From: Ewingella americana
GTDB lineage: Bacteria; Pseudomonadota; Gammaproteobacteria; Enterobacterales; Enterobacteriaceae
Direction: 5' to 3'
Length of the DNA stretch: 64,000 nt
Assembly: GCF_006438725.1 (NCBI RefSeq)
Contig: NZ_RCZD01000011.1
Coordinates: 62,001 to 126,000 of the forward strand
Every line of letters begins with the position of its first letter. Positions within the stretch are counted from its first letter, which is position 1. Of the stretch, positions 17,448 through 27,047 are shown piece by piece. The translations under genes and the position numbers were made by a program. The notes under the pieces are model-generated. The model saw nothing but the letters and a program-made list of their open reading frames with translations. It searched no databases and had not been told where the DNA came from.

Positions 17448-18092
17448 TTTTTATATGTGGAAAGATTATCTGATCCCATTACCGGTATTCAATGTGGAGT
17501 TATTTCCTGTTCGAACTCAACCTGTTCACCGGCATCCCTCTGTTTTAGCGGCTCCGGCTGCGCATATGTGGAAAGATTTCCTGTATTTTACTCTTATGTG
17601 GACAGATTACCTGTATGCCGTGCGTAGCGTCTTATGTGGAAACTTTTCCTGCATCCTGGACGGTTATGTGGAGAGATTTCCTGCTAATGGCCCCTTTAAG
17701 TGAAGGCTTACCCTAAGGAGATAGCGTAAAAACGGTTTGAGAGGTCGATCACAAAACAGGATCCTTCGGTTTAAAGGCTATATGTGGAAAGATTTCCTGA
17801 AAAAAGCAAAAAAGGAGAGGGAATAGGTTAGTTGATCTCCTGCAGCCAAAGCGGGAACATATAAATACATTATGTGGAGTTTTTTCCTGTTGAATGACGG
17901 GCTTGATGAGAAGAGGATCCTGGCCAGATAACGTGGATGAAAAATCTTATGTGGAGTTTTTTCCTGATCGTGTTCTTGAGTAACCATCATAACTATATGA
18001 TTTAAAGGCAGTAAATAGTGATTATTTTTACTTTACGCCACTAATTTATATGTGGAATAATTTATCTACATTCCACCTATGGATCCTGCGAC

Positions 18093-19082
18093 ATGGAACT
18101 CAACAAACTGACCGTTGTTCAGGGAAACGACCTCCTTGAAGGCGCGTATAGCGTCACGCTGGATGAGATGCGGTTACTCAATTTGGCATTAGCGCAAATT
18201 GACAGCCGGAAACCCCAGCCTGACACCCTCTATCGACTTTTCCCTCAGGATTATCAGCGGATCTACGGTGTGAACCCCACCAGCAGCCACAGGCAGCTGC
18301 GAGAGGCCGCTGAAAGCCTGATGAAAAAGCCGGTAACCATCTACAAGCCTGACACCAAAACCGGCAAGATTCGCACAGTACAGCTCTCTTGGTTTTCCCG
18401 CCTTGAGTACGTAAGCAGCGACGACCACAGCGCTGTGGTATTACGGTTTGGTCAGGATGTGGCTCCTTATCTCTATGAATTAAAAGAATCTTTCACCAAA
18501 TTGAATTTCGCGAACATCGCCAAGCTTGATACGCCATTCTCCGTGCGTCTGTATGGCTGGCTGATTAAAGCCAAGAATCTCTATGGCCGGCGCAGCGGGA
18601 AGGCCATTGAAGTGACGCTGGATCTCAACTGGATGCGCGAAAAGGCCGGGCTGGCGGGGAAGTATGAAGATTACCGAGACTTCCGTCAGAAGCTGTTGGA
18701 GCCCACCATAAACCGCATTAACGCCAATACGGACATCTCCGTCGTGTGGGAGCCGGTAAAGCAGGGCAGAACCGTGGTATCCGTCAAATTTGCCTACGTT
18801 GATGAGTCAGCGCCTGAGGCCAGCAAGCCTTTGCGTCCACGTTTACCGCGTCGCCCGCGTGCAGTGGCTGGTTCTCAACTTGAAGGGGACTGGGCACGCC
18901 GCTGTATCGTTATCTTTGAAGATTACCGAATCAAATTAGCCGCTTATGACGTGGATGATAAGGCCGCGCTGCTTGACCTGCGTAAGTTGGCGGGCTGGTA
19001 TAAGGTGATCGGGGATAAGAACAAACAGAAAGAGGTTTTGGCGGAAGTCAGCGCCCGCAGTAAAAAAGGCAGCGCCAAGTAG
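18093..19082 (+). CDS. repA: Plasmid replication initiator, Rep_3 (RepB/RepE) family
   Basis: Initiator of 329 residues with two winged-helix domains. The N-terminal half begins KLTVVQGNDLLEGAYSVTLDEMRLLNLALAQID, typical of the first winged helix; LDTPFSVRLYGWLIKAKN near residue 150 and YRDFRQKLLEPTINRINANTD near 195-215 mark the second, iteron-binding domain. It should bind the upstream iterons and recruit DnaA and helicase. The ribosome site before the ATG is weak (GGAT), which may limit expression. The C-terminal 90 residues are basic and less conserved. Confidence 0.94.
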   Translation: MELNKLTVVQGNDLLEGAYSVTLDEMRLLNLALAQIDSRKPQPDTLYRLFPQDYQRIYGVNPTSSHRQLREAAESLMKKPVTIYKPDTKTGKIRTVQLSWFSRLEYVSSDDHSAVVLRFGQDVAPYLYELKESFTKLNFANIAKLDTPFSVRLYGWLIKAKNLYGRRSGKAIEVTLDLNWMREKAGLAGKYEDYRDFRQKLLEPTINRINANTDISVVWEPVKQGRTVVSVKFAYVDESAPEASKPLRPRLPRRPRAVAGSQLEGDWARRCIVIFEDYRIKLAAYDVDDKAALLDLRKLAGWYKVIGDKNKQKEVLAEVSARSKKGSAK

Positions 19083-19153
19083 TCTGCTATGGCGGGGCAC
19101 TTATCGGCCACTCCTCGTCATTCCATTTCGTAACCCCCTAAAAACAAGCATGT

Positions 19154-19171
19154 TCTCCCTGGCAGGGGAGA
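19154..19171. terminator. Hairpin downstream of repA
   Basis: TCTCCC/GGGGAGA stem with a short loop, about 70 bases after the repA stop, with a TTTTT run 9 bases further on. A weak terminator candidate. Confidence 0.35.
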
Positions 19172-19233
19172 CTAGATCACTGTTTTTACGGGCCACAAAA
19201 GTTAGTGAGCACTTACTGGGTGAGAGCAGGAAA

Positions 19234-19452
19234 TCATTCCACCTTTAGTACATCAGGGTGTTTCTCCGTGGCGGCCTCATGAAATATATCGCCCAGATAG
19301 GTCGCGATCTCATGTTCTTCGATAAAGTCTGGGATCACCACCTGATGGTTTAGTGAAAACTTTCTTTCCGGTAGCGTAACGTTGAGTACCTGCCACTGCC
19401 CGCCAACTTTCTTCACGCCAAGCAGGCGTCCGAATACGTTGTAGATCATCAT
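19234..19452 (-). CDS. Small conserved protein, DUF7661-like
   Basis: A 72-residue soluble protein, MMIYNVFGRLLGV...FHEAATEKHPDVLKVE. The beginning (IYNVFGR) and end (DIFHEAATEKHP) look like a small conserved family of proteobacteria that I recall as DUF7661; its function is unknown. A good AAGGAG ribosome site lies six bases before the first of two adjacent ATGs. It lies between repA and the ABC-transporter operon, on the opposite strand to both. Confidence 0.65.
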   Translation of the reverse strand: MMIYNVFGRLLGVKKVGGQWQVLNVTLPERKFSLNHQVVIPDFIEEHEIATYLGDIFHEAATEKHPDVLKVE

Positions 19453-19661
19453 GACCCGCTCCTTGATGACGAGAAAATGGATGCTGCAACTTCCTTCACA
19501 CTAAAGCATAACCTGCCACGGTCGTCATCTTATCCAGCGAGTTGCCAGTACAAATTAGCTATAAGCCATAATTTTTCGTTGTTAGACAAGCCGAAAACGC
19601 AACCTTACTCTTTGTCACGTTTTGTAAAATATCCTGCAAATCCCTTGATGAGGAACGTCTT

Positions 19662-21367
19662 TTGGCAAAGTCACTGCAAAATCCTAATACCTGCGGGTTA
19701 TCACCCTTTACGCCGCTGAAGATCGCGCTTTTGTGCGGATCGATTTTATTCTCTTCCGGCAGCATGGCTGACGAGCTGCTCAAAGAGGGAGTCACCCCCG
19801 CGACGGATGCCAGCCAGATCCCGGCATCGGCTCTCTTGCGTAAAGACACTGTGGTCGCTGGTATCTCCGAACCGCAGGGAATTTTCAACCCGTATTTCTT
19901 CGTCAATGGTTGGGATGAAAACGTCACCAATGTGATCTTTGCCCGACTGATAGACTGGGACAGTCACGGCGAATCCGTTCCCGGCCTGGCCGAAAGTTGG
20001 ACCATCAGCCCGGATGGAAAAACCTACACCATCAAACTGCGGGCGGGCCTGAAATTCAGTGACGGATCTCCACTCACTGCCGAGGACGTTGCTTTCACGC
20101 TGACTGTGCTTTATGACCCGAAATATGACGGTGATACCGATATTTCGCTGGCGCACATTGTGGGCGGTGACGACTATAAGGCCGGAAAAGCCGACAGTGT
20201 CAGTGGCCTGAAAGTGTTGGATCCGCAAACCCTGCAGGTGACCACCCGCGAAGAGGGCGCCACCACATTGCAAAAAATCGGCGGGCCGGTGTTGTCGAAA
20301 GCTTACTACGGCAAAGGCTACAGCCGCGGCAACCTCGACACCTTACGCACGCTGCATGGAAAACCGCTGGGTAACGGGCCCTATATCTATGACAAATACA
20401 TTCCCGGCCAGGAGATCCGCTTCCACGCCAACCCGAACTACTACAAAGGTGTGCCACCAACGCCGCGCTTTATCTATCGCGTGACCAACCCGTCCACCAA
20501 CTTCCAGCTATTCCAGACCGGCGAAACAGATTACGACGCCTTTACCTCGCGCCCGGATGATATTGAACAGCTGAAACTGCTCGGCTTCGCCAACATCAAT
20601 CTGTACGGATCGAGCGATTACAGCGAAATTGAATTCAACTTCAGACGTCCGGCCCTGCAGGATGTGAAAGTCCGTCAGGCGCTGATCTACGGTCTGGATC
20701 GCCAGAAGCTGATTGACGTGGTCTATCAGGGCTACGGCTCCGTAGCCAATGAACCTATCGCGCCAATTTCCTGGGCTTACAATGCTGAGGGCGTTAACCC
20801 ATATAAATACGATGCGGCACAGGCGAAGAAACTGCTCGACGAAGCGGGCTGGAAAGTGGGTGCTGACGGCATTCGTGAGAAAGACGGTAAACGTCTGGAA
20901 CTGACACTGCTGGTCAGCAAAAAAGTGCTGAACGACGCGTTAATCCCCATTGCCAAAGAGAACTACCGCCAGATTGGCGTGCTGCTGAAACCGCAGGTGT
21001 GGACTTCAACGCGCTGATGTCACAACGTAAATCTGGTAATTATGACCTGGCTTCCTTCAGCACCAGTACCCTTAACGACCCGCACGATGGCGTATGGGAT
21101 TTCTACAGCACCGAAGCGGCAACCCGTGGCGGCTACAGCAATCTGCAGGTTGATAAGCTGATCAATCAGGGCAACGCCGAGCTGGATATCGAAAAACGTA
21201 AGCCGATCTACCACCAGCTGTATCAGGTGCTGGCCAATGATCCGCCAGTGATCCTGCTGGCTAACCGTAAAATTCTCTCTGCCAGCAGCGCTCGTGTGAC
21301 CGGTTTCAAACCGGATATCTATAACGGCCTGACCGGCAGCCTGCCGGATGTCAAAATCGTTAAATAA
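19662..21367 (+). pseudogene. Peptide-type ABC transporter binding protein, frameshifted
   Basis: Family 5 solute-binding protein (DppA/OppA type) of about 567 codons, read in two frames. The first frame (19662-21017) starts at a TTG with an AGGA ribosome site seven bases upstream and carries a signal peptide (LKIALLCGSILFSSGSMA). The second (20999-21367) supplies the rest (DFNALMSQRKSGNYDLASF...GSLPDVKIVK). The break is at 20999/21000: CAGGTG is followed by TGGAC, and one added A would restore VMDFNALM, the usual family sequence. It is either a real mutation, making the importer lack its receptor, or a sequencing error. Four intact transporter genes follow. Confidence 0.85.
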
Positions 21368-21446
21368 CAGTGTCCCGAAGTCTTATTAAGTCATCAGTAA
21401 CCAAGCCGCTGCCGGGAAGTTTTCCGCCAGCGGTGATGAGAAAGTC

Positions 21447-22406
21447 ATGAGAAATTTTATCCTGCGGCGACTGCTGCAAACAATCCCGATGCTATTTCTG
21501 GCCTCGCTGTTGATCTTCATGCTGTTTGCCCTGACACCCGGCGATTTTATTGACGGCAACGTTACCCTGACGGCTCAACGCGCCGCTGAGCTTAAAGCGC
21601 TGTATGGTCTGGATCAGCCGCTGCTTAGCCGCTATCTGCATTGGCTTGGCCAGTTATTACGCGGCGATCTGGGGTTTTCGCTGCAATACCAAATCCCGGT
21701 CAGCCAGTTGCTCAATCAGTACATCTGGAACTCATTCCTGCTGGCGGTGATTGCCATGATCCTTTACTGGGGCATCGCGCTGGCGGTCGGTATTGTTTCG
21801 GCCATGAAACCCTATTCACTGTTTGACCACGGCGTCAGCGTGGTGATCTTTGCCGCCATGTCCTTCCCAACCTTCTTCCTGTGTCTGCTACTGATCAAGT
21901 GGTTTGCGGTGGATCTGCACTGGTTGCCGGTAGGCGGCATGACCAATACCGGCAGTGACGCCACGGGCTGGGCCTGGGTGATGCAGGTTGGCGCGCATCT
22001 GATCCTGCCGGTGCTGGCGCTGGTGATGTTACAGGCAGGCAGCCTGACGCGTTACTTCCGCGCCAGTATGCTGGACGTCGTGCGTATGGACTTCATCCGC
22101 ACCGCGCGCGCCAAGGGCCTGCGTGAACGCACGGTTATCCTCAAACATGCGCTGCGTAATGCGCTGTTGCCGATCATCACCCTGTTAGGGTTCGAGCTGC
22201 CAGGGCTGTTTTCCGGGGCGCTGATCACTGAAAAAGTCTTTAACTGGCCGGGTGCCGGTCATATCCATATCGATTCACTGGCCGCGCGCGACTACCCGGT
22301 GCTGATGGGTTTTACGCTGTTTCTGGCGGTGCTGACCATTCTGGGCAATTTGATTGCCGACGTGCTCTATGCCTGGGCGGATCCACGGATCCGGGTGAGG
22401 TCCTGA
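21447..22406 (+). CDS. ABC transporter permease, DppB/OppB type
   Basis: Inner-membrane permease of 319 residues for a peptide, opine or nickel-type importer. It begins MRNFILRRLLQTIPMLFLASLLIFML, the standard first helix, and carries the ATPase-contact loop RTARAKGLRERTVILKHALRNALLP at about residues 218-242. Six membrane segments are expected. The stop overlaps the next start by one base (TGATG), so it is coupled to the second permease. Confidence 0.92.
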   Translation: MRNFILRRLLQTIPMLFLASLLIFMLFALTPGDFIDGNVTLTAQRAAELKALYGLDQPLLSRYLHWLGQLLRGDLGFSLQYQIPVSQLLNQYIWNSFLLAVIAMILYWGIALAVGIVSAMKPYSLFDHGVSVVIFAAMSFPTFFLCLLLIKWFAVDLHWLPVGGMTNTGSDATGWAWVMQVGAHLILPVLALVMLQAGSLTRYFRASMLDVVRMDFIRTARAKGLRERTVILKHALRNALLPIITLLGFELPGLFSGALITEKVFNWPGAGHIHIDSLAARDYPVLMGFTLFLAVLTILGNLIADVLYAWADPRIRVRS

Positions 22407-23347
22407 TGCTGAGTTCTCTGTTTTCCACCCAACGCCGCCTGCGCAAAGCGCAAATACCGGTGCTGGCACAGGTGACACCATCGCCGTTACATCAGGCCTG
22501 GAAGTCGCTGCGCCGCAACCGTCTGGCGATGTTCTGCCTGATCCTGTTAGGGGCCATGGCGCTATGGTGCATTTTCGGCCCGATGTTTTCGCCATGGCGC
22601 GATGAAGCGACTGACGCACTGATGATCAACAAAGCCCCCAGCGCGCAGCACTGGCTGGGCACTGACTTTATTGGCCGCGATATCTACACCCGCTTACTGC
22701 TGGCGGGGCGCATCTCGCTCATCATCGGCCTGCTGACCATGCTGTTGTCCGTGACGCTCGGCTATCTGCTTGGCGCACTCTCAGGCTATGCCGGCGGATT
22801 AACCGACCGGCTAATCATGCGTTTTGCTGATCTGATGATGACTATTCCCAGTTTGCCGCTGCTGATCGTGATGGGCGCGATGCTGGCCGAGCTGGATTTC
22901 TCGCCGGACTCGCGGGTTTACATGGTGATTGTGATGCTGAGCCTGCTGGAGTGGCCGAAGCTGGCGCGTCTGGTGCGCGGGCAGATTCTCTCCCTGCGCG
23001 AACGCGACTTTATGCTGGCGACGCAGGTGCTGGGGTTATCCGCCCGCCGCAGGATTTTCGGTCATCTGCTGCCCAATACGGTGCCGATTTTGGTGGTCAT
23101 GGCCACTATGGCCGTGGCCAATGCCATTCTCAGCGAATCCGCCCTCAGCTATCTGGGTCTGGGCGTGGTGCCGCCAATGGCATCCTGGGGCAACATGATG
23201 GACGCCGCCAACAGCCTGATCGACTTTCAGCGCCGCCCGTGGTTGTGGATGCCACCGGGTATCGCCATCTTCCTCACCGTGGTGGCGATTAACGTGCTGG
23301 GCGACGGTCTGCGCGATGCCCTCGACCCAAAAATGAAGCGAGGCTGA
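22406..23347 (+). CDS. ABC transporter permease, DppC/OppC type
   Basis: Second inner-membrane permease, 313 residues. It has the N-terminal OppC-type segment (WKSLRRNRLAMFCLILLGAMALWCIF, about residues 32-57), the family mark HWLGTDFIGRDIYTRLLLAGR near 75-95 and the loop RERDFMLATQVLGLSARRRIFGHLLPN near 200. It pairs with the upstream permease to form the channel. It is followed four bases later by the first ATPase gene. Confidence 0.92.
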   Translation: MLSSLFSTQRRLRKAQIPVLAQVTPSPLHQAWKSLRRNRLAMFCLILLGAMALWCIFGPMFSPWRDEATDALMINKAPSAQHWLGTDFIGRDIYTRLLLAGRISLIIGLLTMLLSVTLGYLLGALSGYAGGLTDRLIMRFADLMMTIPSLPLLIVMGAMLAELDFSPDSRVYMVIVMLSLLEWPKLARLVRGQILSLRERDFMLATQVLGLSARRRIFGHLLPNTVPILVVMATMAVANAILSESALSYLGLGVVPPMASWGNMMDAANSLIDFQRRPWLWMPPGIAIFLTVVAINVLGDGLRDALDPKMKRG

Positions 23348-23351
23348 CGCT

Positions 23352-24347
23352 ATGACTCAACCTTTAGTGAGATTTAACCGCCTGTCGCTGTCGTTTGCCA
23401 GCGATCAGGGCCGGGTGCGCGCGGTGCAGGACGTCACTTTTGACGTGATGCCCGGCCAGACGGTGGGCATTGTCGGTGAATCCGGCTGCGGAAAAAGCGT
23501 TACCGCTATGTCCTTGATGGGCTTGCTCCCGCCACAGTCAGCGCATATCGACGGCGGGGAGATCCTGTTCGACGGACAGAACCTGCTGACCCTGCGCCCG
23601 TCGCAAATGGCGGATTTACGCGGCAACCAGCTGGCGATGATCTTTCAGGAACCGATGAGTGCGCTCAACCCGGTGCTGACCATTGGCGAACAACTGGTTG
23701 AGCCGCTGATCCGCCACCTTGGCGATGCACCGAAAACGGCGTGGCAGAAGGGCATGGCATTACTGACGGAAGTCGGGCTGGCGCGCGCTGACAGCCTGAT
23801 GAACAGCTACCCGCATCAGCTTTCCGGCGGCATGTTGCAGCGGGTGATGATCGCCATGGCGCTGAGTTGTAAACCAAAATTACTGATTGCCGATGAGCCG
23901 ACCACTGCACTGGACGTCACGGTGCAGGCGCAGATCCTCACGCTGTTACGTGAACAGGCAGAGCGCCAGCAGATGGCGCTGATGCTCATCACCCACGATT
24001 TGGGCGTGATAGCCCAGATGGCGGATCACGTGGTGGTGATGTACGCCGGGAAAGTGGTGGAGCAGGGGCCGGTGGCCGATGTGCTGCGTCACCCGCTGCA
24101 CCCTTACACGCAGGGGCTGATTGCGTCGCGCCCGGTGCCGGGAGAGCGTCGTCGGCGTCTCTACTCCATTCCGGGGCAGGTGCCGGATCTCGCCGCCTTG
24201 CCGCCGTATTGTGCATTTACTGACCGCTGCGTCAAAGCCACTGACCGTTGCCGTCAGGGCATTCCGCCGCTTACCGGCCAGCGTCGACAGGCCGCCTGTT
24301 TTTACAGCGGGCTGACGGCGGTTCCTGAGGCAGGGTTACAACGATGA
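23352..24347 (+). CDS. ABC transporter ATPase, DppD/OppD type
   Basis: A 331-residue ATP-binding subunit. Walker A GESGCGKS near residue 40, signature [15 protein letters not shown] near 156, Walker [15 protein letters not shown] near 178 and H-loop [10 protein letters not shown] near 213 are intact. The C-terminal oligopeptide-type extension carries the Cys-rich [14 protein letters not shown] pattern, associated with an Fe-S cluster in several members. It overlaps the next gene by four bases (ATGA). Confidence 0.93.
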   Translation: MTQPLVRFNRLSLSFASDQGRVRAVQDVTFDVMPGQTVGIVGESGCGKSVTAMSLMGLLPPQSAHIDGGEILFDGQNLLTLRPSQMADLRGNQLAMIFQEPMSALNPVLTIGEQLVEPLIRHLGDAPKTAWQKGMALLTEVGLARADSLMNSYPHQLSGGMLQRVMIAMALSCKPKLLIADEPTTALDVTVQAQILTLLREQAERQQMALMLITHDLGVIAQMADHVVVMYAGKVVEQGPVADVLRHPLHPYTQGLIASRPVPGERRRRLYSIPGQVPDLAALPPYCAFTDRCVKATDRCRQGIPPLTGQRRQAACFYSGLTAVPEAGLQR

Positions 24348-25312
24348 ATACAGAATACTTAGTCGAGGTCGAAGGCCTCAAAAAGCATTTTCCGTTCCGC
24401 GATGGCCTGTTCGGGCAGGAAACCGGTCAGCTGCGCGCGGTGGACGGCGTCAGTTTCAATATCCGCAAAGGATCGATTTTCGGTCTGGTGGGGGAGTCGG
24501 GCAGTGGGAAAACCACGGTGGGCAGAACCCTGCTGGGTCTGTATGAAAAAACCGCAGGCAGCGTGAAATTCCGCGGTGTGGATTTACAGTCGCTCAGACC
24601 TAAACAGATGACCGCGCTGCGCCCGAAAATGCAGCTGGTGTTTCAGGACCCTTACAGTTCGCTCAACCCGCGTATGCGCATTGGGGGCTCTATCGGCGAA
24701 GCGATGCTGGCTCACAAGCTCTGTTCTGCGACAGAACTGCGCGGCAAAGTTGAAGAGGTGATGAAAATCTGCGGGTTGTCGCCGCAGCACTACAACCGCT
24801 TCCCGCACGAGTTTTCCGGGGGGCAGCGCCAGCGGATTGGTATCGCGCGGGCGCTGATTCTACAGCCGGATTTTATCATTGCAGATGAACCTATTTCAGC
24901 GCTTGATGTGTCGATTCAGGCGCAAATCATCAACCTGTTCTCTGACCTGCGTGATGACCACGGCGTGACGTTTCTGTTTATCTCCCACGACCTTGGCGTG
25001 GTAGAACACCTTTGCGATGACGTGGTGGTGATGTACCTCGGGCAGATTGTGGAAACCGCTGACCGCGATACCCTGTTCCGCCAGCCGTTGCATCCTTACA
25101 CCCAGGCTCTGCTGGCGGCAGTGCCAACGCTCGACCCGGACAGCGGACCTGTCGCGATGGCGCGGGGTGAAATCCCTGACCCGTCAAAACCGCCAACCGG
25201 TTGCCGTTTTCACACCCGCTGCCCGCAGGCAACGGAGCGCTGCCGGGGCGAAATTCCCCTGCTACGCGATGTCGGCGAAACTGGTCATCGCGTGGCCTGC
25301 CACTTAGTGTGA
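24344..25312 (+). CDS. ABC transporter ATPase, DppF/OppF type
   Basis: Second ATPase, 322 residues. Walker A GESGSGKTT near residue 50, signature FSGGQRQRIGIARAL near 161, Walker B FIIADEPISALDVS near 181, and a C-terminal FHTRCPQATERCRG Cys motif. Last gene of the five-gene operon. Its stop codon partly overlaps the first octamer of satellite array S2, and the next gene is convergent and overlaps by nine bases. Confidence 0.93.
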   Translation: MNTEYLVEVEGLKKHFPFRDGLFGQETGQLRAVDGVSFNIRKGSIFGLVGESGSGKTTVGRTLLGLYEKTAGSVKFRGVDLQSLRPKQMTALRPKMQLVFQDPYSSLNPRMRIGGSIGEAMLAHKLCSATELRGKVEEVMKICGLSPQHYNRFPHEFSGGQRQRIGIARALILQPDFIIADEPISALDVSIQAQIINLFSDLRDDHGVTFLFISHDLGVVEHLCDDVVVMYLGQIVETADRDTLFRQPLHPYTQALLAAVPTLDPDSGPVAMARGEIPDPSKPPTGCRFHTRCPQATERCRGEIPLLRDVGETGHRVACHLV

Positions 25313-26719
25313 ATCCTGAGATGCAATAATCTTAGGATTTGGTGATTCTGTGATTCTATCACCCCGAACTACCAGCATCCAGGTGAGCGTAAAGGAGAGG
25401 ACCAGCGCAAGGGTGACGCCCATCAGGATGTAGATAAAGTAGGGGCCGATATAAGCGGGCAGACTGAAGATGCTCGACAAAATATAGCCGTACAGCCGCA
25501 CGCCGAAGAAGGCGATAAAAGCCGACGCAATGGAGCTGCTGATGGTGGTGGCGATGAAGGCTTTCTTGTAGCGGGTCAGCACGCCGAACAGCGCCGGTTC
25601 GGTGATACCGAGCAGGCCGGAGACCGCCGCCGACAGCACCAGCGTTTTCTCTTCACGGGTTTTGACGTGGAAGTAGATAGCAAAGGTGGAACCGGCAATC
25701 GCCATGTTAGCCATGAACATCATGGGCATCAGCATGTCCCAGCCTTGATCGGTAAAGTTCTGCAAGGCGATCGGCGTCATGGCGTGGTGCATGCCGGTGA
25801 GAATCGCTACAGGGCGGATGGCCCCGACCACAAAACCTGCGAACACCGACGAAATATCAAACATCCCCTGAATAAAGAACGCCAGCAGCTTGCCGAGGTA
25901 AATCCCGGCGGGGCCAATCACCGACAGCGACACCAGTGCGGCGATGAAAAGCGTCAGCGTCGGCGTAAATACGGTTTTCAGCACGTCCGGCATGATCTTA
26001 TCCACCCAGCGGTGAATATAACTGAGCGCCAGCACCGAGAAAATCACCGGGATCACGCTGGCCGAATAGTTAAAGACCGAAACGGGGATCACATCCATAA
26101 AGTAGATGGCGCTGGCAGCACCCGGCGTATGGGTAGCCAGGGCTTTGGCCGCGTCAATCAGCGTCGGGTACATCAGACAGGCGGCCACGGCGGCAGCCAG
26201 ATATTCGTTAGTTTTGAAGATCTTCGCGGCTGAGACCGCCAGGAAAAACGGCAGGAAATAGAACACGCCGCTGGCAATCAGATCAATCACCATCACCGTG
26301 TCACTTTTCGCGGAGATAATCTTTAGCGCGATAAGCCCGGCCAGCAGGCCTTTGATCATCCCGGCGCCAGCGATGGCGGGGACGATGGGGCCAAAAACGC
26401 CGGAAACAGTGTCCATAAACAGCGAAATTAGCCCTTTGCGGGGGCGGGACGTGTCCGTGGCAGTAACGGTGACCGGTGACAGATTATCGATAATTACCTG
26501 ATACCATTCATTCACTTTCGGCCCGATGATGATTTGTACCTGGCCGCTTTGACTCTGCGCACCCAATACACCTGGCAGGTTTTTTATTTCCTGCCACGCG
26601 ACTTTATTTTCATCAATTAAATCGAAACGCAAACGCGTCATACAGTGCCAGACTTTATTAATATTTTCGGGTCCGCCGACAAGCTGAATAATCGCCTGCA
26701 TGGATTCTGTTTTTGCCAT
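25304..26719 (-). CDS. PTS beta-glucoside-family transporter subunit IIBC
   Basis: A 471-residue phosphotransferase permease. The IIB domain is at residues 1-85 with the phospho-accepting Cys26 in WHCMTRLRFDL, followed by a IIC domain of about ten membrane segments with the family motif GITEPALFGV. There is no IIA domain, so phosphate must come from another IIA such as Crr. No phospho-glycosidase gene is adjacent; the nearest partner is a divergent dehydratase gene, so the substrate is unclear. An AGAGG ribosome site precedes the ATG. The C-terminal tail is encoded by octamer repeats and may be an acquired extension. Confidence 0.9.
   Translation of the reverse strand: MAKTESMQAIIQLVGGPENINKVWHCMTRLRFDLIDENKVAWQEIKNLPGVLGAQSQSGQVQIIIGPKVNEWYQVIIDNLSPVTVTATDTSRPRKGLISLFMDTVSGVFGPIVPAIAGAGMIKGLLAGLIALKIISAKSDTVMVIDLIASGVFYFLPFFLAVSAAKIFKTNEYLAAAVAACLMYPTLIDAAKALATHTPGAASAIYFMDVIPVSVFNYSASVIPVIFSVLALSYIHRWVDKIMPDVLKTVFTPTLTLFIAALVSLSVIGPAGIYLGKLLAFFIQGMFDISSVFAGFVVGAIRPVAILTGMHHAMTPIALQNFTDQGWDMLMPMMFMANMAIAGSTFAIYFHVKTREEKTLVLSAAVSGLLGITEPALFGVLTRYKKAFIATTISSSIASAFIAFFGVRLYGYILSSIFSLPAYIGPYFIYILMGVTLALVLSFTLTWMLVVRGDRITESPNPKIIASQDSH
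25311..25358. repeat. Satellite octamer array S2, parH-like
   Basis: Six octamers in 8-bp phase: gaatcctg, agatgcaa, taatctta, ggatttgg, tgattctg, tgattcta. Five have AATC or GATT at positions 2-5, and the other has GATG. It lies between the convergent ATPase and PTS genes and is read as the last residues of the PTS protein, whose tail (about RITESPNPKIIASQDSH) is therefore repeat-derived. Confidence 0.68.
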
Positions 26720-27047
26720 AAAAACCTCTGAGCCAAACGCATATTATTATCAGATGAATAGCGTTGAATACTAAAGGTCAAAACCTTAAAAAACAAACCA
26801 ATAAAACATGATACTCATCACATAACCGCAGCTATAAAGCCCTGTTTATGCCATCTCAACTCAATTGGTCTGGTTTTTGTTGCCTTTATGTTTGTGAAAG
26901 TGAACCACTGAAAATCATTAAATTTTAAGGTTTACAACGCGCATGGAAATAGGGTGAAATCGATGCCATCGAATTATTTTTCATTATTTTATACCTGCGA
27001 ATATTCAATATTTATTGCGGTTAATGCAGGCGCTTAAGGAAAATTTT
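26720..27047. promoter_or_regulatory. Divergent promoter region, PTS and dehydratase genes
   Basis: A 328-base AT-rich region without a gene. A near-perfect palindrome TCGATGCCATCGA lies at 26960-26972, about 75 bases before the dehydratase ATG, and could be the operator of the nearby GntR regulator. I see no clear catabolite-activator site. Confidence 0.4.

Larger units (their letters stand above)
16953..18068 (+). repeat. About 20 iterons, consensus ATGTGGARANNTTTCCTGT
   Basis: Copies all lie in one orientation, at about 16953, 16975, 16997, 17019, 17035 (short), 17070, 17197, 17239, 17307, 17345, 17455, 17492, 17566, 17596, 17634, 17666, 17782, 17872, 17949 and 18050. The best copies (17566, 17782) read ATGTGGAAAGATTTCCTG. 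Spacing starts at 22 bases for the first four, then becomes irregular (about 30 to 130 bases). Such repeats bind the Rep_3 initiator monomers for origin opening and for copy-number control. The 18050 copy, just before repA, could also serve autoregulation. Confidence 0.93.
16752..18092. other. oriV: Iteron-type replication origin region
   Basis: A 1.3-kb non-coding region between parG and repA. It has an AT-rich stretch at about 16860-16940, then about 20 copies of a 19-bp iteron on the plus strand, a perfect DnaA box and two copies of a 15-bp palindrome. Several small ORFs inside it are only read-through of the iterons. Confidence 0.88.

Noticed and set aside
17070-17990. Several 60-118 codon frames inside the origin
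   Set aside because: They are read-through of iterons, giving repeated MWKD/VERFP peptides; no ribosome sites.
19638-19653. Octamer-like pair before the ABC binding-protein gene
   Set aside because: Two units only, one without the exact box.
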